Shown one piece after another: positions 8,048 through 12,371 of a stretch of 12,371 bases of DNA (position 1 is its first letter; every line of letters starts with the position of its first letter). The translations under genes were made by a program, and so were the position numbers. Below the pieces are notes generated by a model that did no database searches, was not told the origin of the DNA, and saw nothing but the letters and a program-made list of their open reading frames with translations. Source of the DNA: Dunaliella salina (lineage: Eukaryota; Chlorophyta; Chlorophyceae; Chlamydomonadales; Dunaliellaceae); assembly GCA_002284615.2 (NCBI GenBank), contig MU069523.1:134070-146440 (forward strand). Reading direction: 5' to 3'.

Positions 8048-8688
8048 GACATGGAAATGAGATGATGTGTTCCGCATATCCATGGAAGGACTATGCAGTG
8101 GTGCGGATAGCTGTAAGGCCCAAAGTGTTGGCAGGTGCTGAAACGCTCGTCTTTGCAGGTGTGTATCTGTTGGAACTGCTGGCACGAGTTTTGGTGTGGT
8201 CTGAACACCTCACTCATTGTGTAGCAGTATCATGTCTGGTATCCAAGGTGATGTGAATTGCTGGTTCTGTGGTGAAGGTGTGCATTGCGTACATGGAAGT
8301 ACAAGCTGTGTGCATTGGACCCATGGACTGGTTACAGAGGATCTTGCTGGTGGAGGGAACTCGCAAGGTGCAAAAGCAGCACATAATTTTGGGCGCCTAC
8401 AGATTCTTGAGTGGTCACACTGCATCAGATGTGCACATGATTGAGTTTCGGCAAGTTGCCTTTGCAGGAAGGGTGCGCAAGGTTGTGTTGACTGCTGTGG
8501 ATTTCTGCGGCTTCTTATCGCGCAGCAGTAACCAACTTCTGGAATGCAGGGTACAGTCTGCTTACAAGTGGCACAGTGCAATGGAACGCACAGCATCTTT
8601 GCTCACGAGATTTGTGGAAAGAGGCTTGAGAGCCTGTTGCAGATGCACCATATTCTTGAGAAACTTGCCTGATTTGAGAGGCATGTAA
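8048..8688 (+). CDS. unidentified long open stretch with one stop (possible exons or pseudogene)
   Basis: In one plus-strand frame only a single stop (TGA 8254-8256) interrupts about 213 codons. The first part includes YAVVRIAVRPKVLAGAETLV and a Leu/Val-rich segment (LLELLARVLVW). The second (8269-8688) includes WLQRILLVEGTRKVQ, FRQVAFAGRVRKVVLTAVDF and a charged end (LTRFVERGLRACCRC). A helix-like mix of hydrophobic and basic residues favours coding. Several TTTGCAG|G sequences (8150-8159, 8460-8469) resemble splice acceptors. The opposite strand at 8210-8596 is also open, but it is Cys/Pro/Gln-rich and less protein-like. No family is recognised. It may be a host gene with introns, or decayed. 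Confidence 0.33.
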
Positions 8689-8830
8689 GAGTGCTGGTCT
8701 TATTCGATGCTGCAAGGAAAACCCTGAAGGTTTTTGAGACTTGAGGAAGGGAGCTGATGAAAGTCTTCTGCAGACGCGCTATCTTAAGTGCAAATCTATT
8801 TCTGAGCTAGTATTTGAGGTAGTATTTGCT

Positions 8831-8896
8831 GAATGCATCTATGTTTGCAGGAAATCTGTGCACGAATGCATCTATGTTTGTAGGAGATCTGTGCAC
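8831..8896 (+). repeat. 33-bp direct duplication
   Basis: GAATGCATCTATGTTTGCAG then GAAATCTGTGCAC at 8831-8863 is repeated at 8864-8896 with two substitutions (TGTAG, GAGATC). The period of 33 keeps frame and would give ECIYVCRKSVH followed by ECIYVCRRSVH in the plus-strand frame 8741-8935. That frame has no other support as a gene. Confidence 0.92.
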
Positions 8897-8904
8897 AAGT
8901 GTTT

Positions 8905-9708
8905 TGCTGCCAAAATCATATCATCTCCAACATGAGAACTGAACGCCATAACATTGCATGCTGAATGATTACAAAAGCCCTCAGCAAATGCCCTGTACGG
9001 GCAGGCCTGGTCTACACAGACATAGGAAGCAATTTGAAGCTTGCTCAACACAACCTCCAACTCCCTGCACATGCCTCAAACAGAGCTTTACCTGCTTACT
9101 TCTTCCCTCGTAACCTTCCAGAGAGGAAAAGACTCAACCCCAGTCGACCAGATGCTGTTTTGATCATCCCTTTTAATGCCAAACATACTTCAAACGGTGT
9201 TTCTCCAACCCATACCCGTCCCGCTTTGCGCAGCTCCTCACGGAGGACCACCAGAACTAGCCGCGTGAGGCAACCCCATGAACTGCATGCAAATGAACGC
9301 CATGTGCACCTAATAGAAATCAAGTTCTGTGGAGACACAAGGCCAGAACATCAGTTGAACGCGGCAAAGCAGCAGCACGCAGACCTTTGTAAACTTATTA
9401 ACGCTAAAGCTGTTACAATTCACCCTATTCTCCTGGGTGTAGGTGGAACTATTTACACTGAGCATACCCTAAAGCAATTCAAAAAACTAGGATTGGATCA
9501 CCAGCATGCCATGAAGCTTGCTCAACAACTCCATGCCCATTCTGTTCAATATGCCCACAAACTAGTCTCCACACGCCGCGCTATTGAAGACAAGAATACG
9601 TCCCACTGTCCGGTTCTAGAGCCAGGTGCTTCTAGTAACCCTCCAGATCCACATTTGCATTCTCTTTTTCATACCTTGTGGTGGAGGGGGCACACGGCTC
9701 TTTTTTGA
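8905..9708 (+). pseudogene. C-terminal RLE (restriction-like endonuclease) region of a non-LTR retrotransposon
   Basis: This is the best preserved element fragment. From ATG 8965 it is open for 247 codons. Residues 61-63 are RPD and residues 118-120 are E-I-K, within RPDAVLI and RHVHLIEIKFCGDTRPEHQ; these fit the PD-(D/E)xK nuclease core that RLE-type non-LTR elements use to nick the target. VTIHPILLGVGGTIY and AQQLHAHSVQYAHKL follow. In the same frame before the ATG, codons 8905-8961 read CCQNH...RTERHNIAC, resembling the end of the zinc-knuckle plus 'RHN' motif that precedes RLE domains. A TGA at 8962-8964 interrupts this, so the ATG is not a real start. The copy lacks its RT and is 5' truncated. 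Its stop lies inside the 3' hairpin. Apart from that TGA the RLE frame is unbroken, suggesting a fairly young insertion. Confidence 0.88.
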
Positions 9709-9845
9709 GCCAATGTGTCTCCTTTTCCTTAATTGATGTAGGGAGGGTTTCTCTGCCTGCGTAGTTTTTTTTTCTTTTCTTGTTTTACTTGTTACCAAGG
9801 CATGGTTGCAATGCTTTCCTTGAAAGCATAAATGCAATGGTTCCA
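9640..9845 (+). mobile_element. 3' tail of the non-LTR element
   Basis: Contains CCTTGTGGTGGAGGGGGC, the hairpin GGCTC-TTTTTT-GAGCC at 9696-9711 (stem extendable by CACA/TGTG and GGAG/CTCC outside a small internal loop), TTTTCCTTAATTGATGTAGG at 9723-9742, GCCTGCGTAG, a T/C tract, then GGCATGGTTGCAATG and CCTTGAAAGCA. Matching blocks occur at 1522-1600 (minus) and 6040-6190 (plus). The exact 3' end is unclear; homology with the 5944-6190 block is still visible near 9828. The stem-loop is a candidate RT-recognition structure. Confidence 0.8.
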
Positions 9846-10185
9846 AGTAAACTCATCACCGCAAGCGACGGTTAAGTTGTACCAGATGTGCACAGGCCAT
9901 GATAGGATCAGGTGGACTGGTTTGGCTGGATTTGTGTGTGCCTTCGTGCTGGATTAGGAGGAAATTCAGGTGGCTGGCAATATTTGGATGAAGTGTGCTG
10001 ACTTAGGTGGTAAATAAAGAGATGGAAGAGTAGTTGCGGACAAAATTTTATAAAGGAATGTTGGATTTAAGGGGATTTCTTTCTTTTCCAACTGTGCCTA
10101 CTAGATTAGGCATTGAAAATTCTGACTACACACAGGGAAGGCCAACCCTGTAACTGCTTGATTAATTGATTTCATCATTGCTTGA
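9846..10185. other. no supported gene; short direct repeats
   Basis: Nothing recognised as coding. TGCTTGATTAATTG occurs at 10155-10168 and again from 10179, a 24-bp spacing. AATAAA is present near 10012, but no gene can be tied to it. Confidence 0.5.
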
Positions 10186-10485
10186 TTAATTGCTTTTGTC
10201 AACTGTGGAGCAGATGTCCATCATCCACTCATAGGTGTACACAATGTCTTTGACAACTTGGAGCAGTTCTTCTGTTGTGTTTTTGCTTCCAGATGGACAA
10301 AAACAGTGTGATCAAACCTTGACCCCTGTAGTGTTGCCCAATGGTTGCACGGACTTGAAGTGCTTGAACAGACTGGCTTATACTTGGCTTTGCAATGCTA
10401 GTCCTGGGAACTAGGGTGATCTGAATCGGTTCCTTCATAGTTTCTGTTTGCTTGTGGATGAAGAGAAAAACAGTTTGACATGGTT
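10186..10485 (-). pseudogene. possible decayed or spliced minus-strand coding fragment, unidentified
   Basis: On the minus strand, one frame from about 10485 is open and reads smoothly (MKEPIQITLVPRTSIAKPSI from 10438, then VQALQVRATIGQHYRGQG). A second frame, from about 10290 to TAA at 10186-10188, reads NTTEELLQVVKDIVYTYEW then MMDICSTVDKSN. A one-base shift or a short splice near 10285 would join them. The plus strand here is also partly open. No family is recognised and the case rests only on protein-like composition. Confidence 0.25.
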
Positions 10486-10568
10486 CGTTTTCTTACCCTG
10501 CACAATTTCACTCGTTTCTTTCCAACTTTCTCACTTGATCTTTTTGTTTGACTGCGAGAACGCAGTTA

Positions 10569-10760
10569 GAGGAGAGGGGGAGAAACTGTTTACAACTTAA
10601 ATTAGTTGAACAGTATCTATGTGCGAAAGAGCGAAATTTGCCTGAGATCTTGAGTTATGCCCATTTTGATAATATCAAAAATTACACATATAAAGGGGTT
10701 GACCCCCTCATCTGGTCCTCCTCGTCAGCATCAGCCAGCCCCAACAGCATGACAGTTTTA
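10569..10760 (+). repeat. ~190-bp interspersed repeat, copy 2 (tandem with copy 3)
   Basis: Starts GAGGAGAGGGGGAGAAACTG and contains TTGCCTGAGATCTTGAGTTA, a GGGGT-TG-ACCCC dyad (about 10696-10707) and CTCATCTGGTCCTCCTCGTC. The next unit starts at 10761 with the same 20 bases, so the period is 192 bp. Small open frames across it are repeat artefacts. Confidence 0.93.
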
Positions 10761-10941
10761 GAGGAGAGGGGGAGAAACTGTTGTAAACTTAAATTAGTTG
10801 GAACAGCATCTATGTGAGAAAGTGTGAACCTTGCCTGAGACCTCTTTTTTAATATAAAATACACATGTGAAAGAGTTCACACCCCCCAACTGGTCCTCCT
10901 CGTCAGCGCCAGCAAGCTATGTAATCACAACAACGTAACAC
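10761..10941 (+). repeat. ~190-bp interspersed repeat, copy 3
   Basis: Directly follows copy 2. It shares GAACAGCATCTATGTGAGAA, CCTTGCCTGAGA, AATACACATGTGAAAGAGTT and CTGGTCCTCCTCGTCAGCGC. Its end (TATGTAATCACAACAACGTA) resembles copy 1 (AATGTAACCACAAGAACATA) rather than copy 2, so copies 2 and 3 are not a simple recent duplication of one another. Confidence 0.93.
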
Positions 10942-11372
10942 AGACCCACATTAGCTGGGCTGCTCATTGCTGGCCTTCGTTGGTGGGGCTCACTTTCAGT
11001 GCCAGTGCTAACTGTTGGGTCTTTCCTTACTGCACGCCGGTTGTGTCCAGCATATACTTTTACTTTTAGTGTGCCCGGGAACACAGTATATTTTGCTTGT
11101 AAACACTGTCAACATCTGCTTGTGAACACTCTGCTCTAGCCAAAGGTCAAGGGCGAACCTAAAAGTGGCTTAGGGAGTGCTGTTAAGCTCTCGGGTCCGA
11201 GCTTGCTCCATAGCATTACGTTGCTGTAGGTGTCGTTCCCAATTTTGAGGATAGCAATACGGTAAATTGGCTTTGCGTGCATGAAATATGAATTTTAAAT
11301 TTCCGAAATATCTGATATGTGGATAGTAACGTGCAGAAAATCTGAAATTCGTGTTCGTTGCATATGTTTCAG
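10942..11372. other. no supported gene; likely upstream or intronic to the right-hand gene
   Basis: No convincing frame. A stem AAGCTC...GAGCTT lies near 11186-11205. CATATGTTTCAG at 11361-11372 is a good splice-acceptor-like sequence immediately before a protein-like frame. Confidence 0.45.
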
Positions 11373-11566
11373 TTGTGTATGTTGACTATGCAGCAGAGGC
11401 CCCTGAACTAGAGACGACAATAGTTATCTCAATGAGATAACGATTTGGATCGTCATGGATACTTAAAACAAACCACGAATGGGTGTGGGGAGGACCAAGT
11501 TTGACCATCATGTAATCTTAGGACAAGTTGGCTTCTTTGAGGGCATGAAACCCCCAGCAACGTGCT
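11373..11566 (+). pseudogene. possible upstream exon material of the right-hand gene, frame uncertain
   Basis: After the acceptor-like TTTCAG (11372) the frame beginning at 11375 reads VYVDYAAEAPELETTIVISM, reaches TAA at 11438-11440, then continues in the same frame RFGSSWILKTNHEWVWGG. From ATG 11479 another frame reads MGVGRTKFDHHVILGQVGFF then EGMKPPATC and a stop at 11566-11568. One extra C in the CCCCC run at 11551-11555 would join that frame to SNVLMSIRDKETVV of the next exon. So this is either spliced in a way I cannot resolve, affected by homopolymer sequence errors, or decayed. No family is recognised. Confidence 0.33.
11423..11441. promoter_or_regulatory. 19-bp palindrome with paired GATA-type sites
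   Basis: GTTATCTCAATGAGATAAC has perfect 9-bp arms around one base. Each arm holds AGATAA/TTATCT, the WGATAR core bound by GATA zinc-finger factors. It overlaps possible coding sequence, so a regulatory role is only an inference. Confidence 0.4.
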
Positions 11567-12371
11567 GATGTCTATCCGAGACAAGGAGACTGTTGTGCTG
11601 CAGCAATATGATGGAGACAACTTTTTTTTGGTGAGCTGTTGTGCACCGAACCAGTTGCAGCCAATTTCCCATGCAAGTTTGTTCCCTTCATAAATCCCTC
11701 ACCTGTCAACTTCATGTTTTCAGGCTCTACCACAAGCTTCAAAGCAGCCAGTGATTCATGATTCTGTGGAGCAGCATGGGATTCTTGCTCTGGAACAGTT
11801 AAGCTTGAGCAATGCGCTTCAGCGAACTGATGCCTGGCTGGAACTTGTCTGTAAGGTGTGGAACTAGATGGAAATCTTGACGATGCATATGTGCGTGTGT
11901 TTGGGGAGGGGATGGGAGGGTGGGTATAGGGGTGAATGCGCATGCACTTGCGCTTGCGCTTGCATGCTGTGTTCTGTTTTCGTATCGTAAAAATGAAAGG
12001 TTTGCCCAGTACACCTGAGGACTGTGAGGATGACTTTACGTGCCTTGGATACTGTCAAGGCCTTTTGCCTTTATATGTGGATAAAGGCTGAAGTTTACGG
12101 TGAAAGCTGCTCGGTGGTTTGGTCTAATTGCTGTAAAAAATATTCATAAGCTGCAAGTGGGCTTAATTAGGTCCATGTGGCCGAGTCAAAGGTTAAGGAA
12201 ACACTTGCAAATAGTGCAATGGGCTACCATCTGCATGAAATTCGTGGACTCATAGGGTCTGATGCATGCAATCTGCAAGGAACCTACATGGTCATGTGTT
12301 ATGGACGTTTGGTTGCTTGTGCATTCACACGCGCGCGCACGCACACACACACAAACACACACACACACACA
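11541..12371 (+). CDS. candidate multi-exon host gene, partial, unidentified
   Basis: At least four protein-like exons line up on the plus strand. Exon 1 (open from 11541; ATG at 11568) reads MSIRDKETVVLQQYDGDNFF and ends at TTTG|GTGAGC (11631). Exon 2, after TGTTTTCAG at 11723, reads ALPQASKQPVIHDSVEQHGI then LALEQLSLSNALQRTDAWLE, to CT|GTAAGG (11851). Exon 3, after GCCCAG at 12009, reads HLRTVRMTLRALDTVKAF then CLYMWIKAE. Exon 4, after AATTAG at 12170, reads VHVAESKVKETLANSAMGYH then LHEIRGLIGSDACNLQGTYM, into the CA repeat. Phases agree at the first two introns (93 and 159 bp). The third donor is uncertain (12093 or 12114, both phase 0). Alpha-helical composition throughout; no domain is recognised. 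It is incomplete on the right and possibly on the left. Minus-strand frames here (11572-11943, 11799-12058) cross these boundaries and look like shadows. Confidence 0.5.
11903..11924 (+). other. G-quadruplex motif within a predicted intron
   Basis: Five G-runs (GGGG, GGGG, GGG, GGG, GGG) are separated by loops of 1-2 bases. This meets the usual G3+ N1-7 pattern with very short loops. It lies in the predicted intron 11851-12009, on the transcribed-sense strand, so the intron RNA could fold. Confidence 0.85.
11939..11967. repeat. TTGCGC hexamer run flanked by GCATGCA inverted arms
   Basis: GCATGCA and TGCATGC flank short CTTGCG repeats. It is a small simple-sequence element in the same predicted intron, adjacent to the G-quadruplex motif. 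Confidence 0.7.
12067..12088. other. 8-bp stem-loop
   Basis: GCCTTTAT and ATAAAGGC form a perfect 8-bp stem around the 6-base loop ATGTGG. It falls within predicted exon 3, so it may be incidental. Confidence 0.6.
12328..12371. repeat. CG/CA alternating microsatellite, truncated by window end
   Basis: ACACGCGCGCGCACGCAC is followed by a near-pure CA run with one AA interruption. Alternating purine-pyrimidine DNA of this type can adopt Z-form. The candidate gene frame stays open through it, but an intron here is more likely. Confidence 0.95.

Noticed and set aside
8210..8596. 128-codon minus-strand Cys/Pro/Gln-rich ORF
   Set aside because: Its composition is less protein-like than the overlapping plus frame and it carries no motif.
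9096..9338. 80-codon minus-strand ORF
   Set aside because: Entirely antisense to the RLE-coding frame.
10548..10817. 89-codon plus-strand ORF containing a duplicated EERGRNC segment
   Set aside because: It is the tandem 192-bp repeat translated.
11572..12058. Minus-strand ORFs of 123, 71 and 64 codons
   Set aside because: They cross the predicted plus-strand exon/intron boundaries and are His/Pro/Ser-rich from antisense repeats.
1..12371. tRNA, rRNA, riboswitch or bacterial-type operon
   Set aside because: No cloverleaf, conserved rRNA segment, aptamer or Shine-Dalgarno-led gene series was seen on either strand by eye.

Overview
The window looks like nuclear DNA of a eukaryote, most probably a green alga (chlorophyte). 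The reasons are: degenerate non-LTR retrotransposon fragments that pair a LINE-type reverse transcriptase with a restriction-like endonuclease (RLE) C-terminus of the kind I associate with algal elements; abundant micro- and minisatellites; candidate GT-AG introns of roughly 90-160 bp; roughly balanced base composition; and no prokaryotic operon, ribosome binding site, rRNA or tRNA. A Dunaliella-like chlorophyte would fit, but the species cannot be fixed from sequence alone. Eleven isolated N positions, eight of them at 1041-1460, mark draft assembly.

Layout. 1-106: a 29-bp minisatellite running off the left edge. 219-728: a possible two-exon minus-strand gene. 1522-1826: a minus-strand 3' end of a non-LTR element. 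2331-2892: a G-rich, higher-order 'GCATGAGGCAGGG' minisatellite that ends against a frameshifted plus-strand coding remnant (2891-3299). 3735-3870: a cluster of TTGATTCAACC-type palindromes abutting the broken end of a minus-strand reverse transcriptase (3863-5180). 5184-5648: three copies of a 155-bp tandem repeat, with a fourth diverged part at 5822-5906. 5944-6531: a plus-strand element remnant with a 3'-tail-like block followed by the second half of an RLE domain, then CAG-rich low-complexity DNA. 6851-7026, 10569-10760 and 10761-10941: three copies of a ~190-bp interspersed repeat, the last two in tandem. 7670-8688: long but unidentified plus-strand open frames. 8905-9845: the best preserved RLE end of a non-LTR element. 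11373-12371: a candidate multi-exon host gene whose intron phases agree, running off the right edge into a CA/CG microsatellite.

No intact, confidently named gene is present. The recognisable protein families all belong to one or two related families of non-LTR retrotransposon. Three element ends share a 23-bp block (TTTTCCTTAATTGATGTRGG...) preceded by a hairpin, which is the best candidate for an RT-recognition signal. The host contribution is probably the right-hand gene and perhaps small exons near the left end. Most of the rest is repeat-rich intergenic or intronic DNA.
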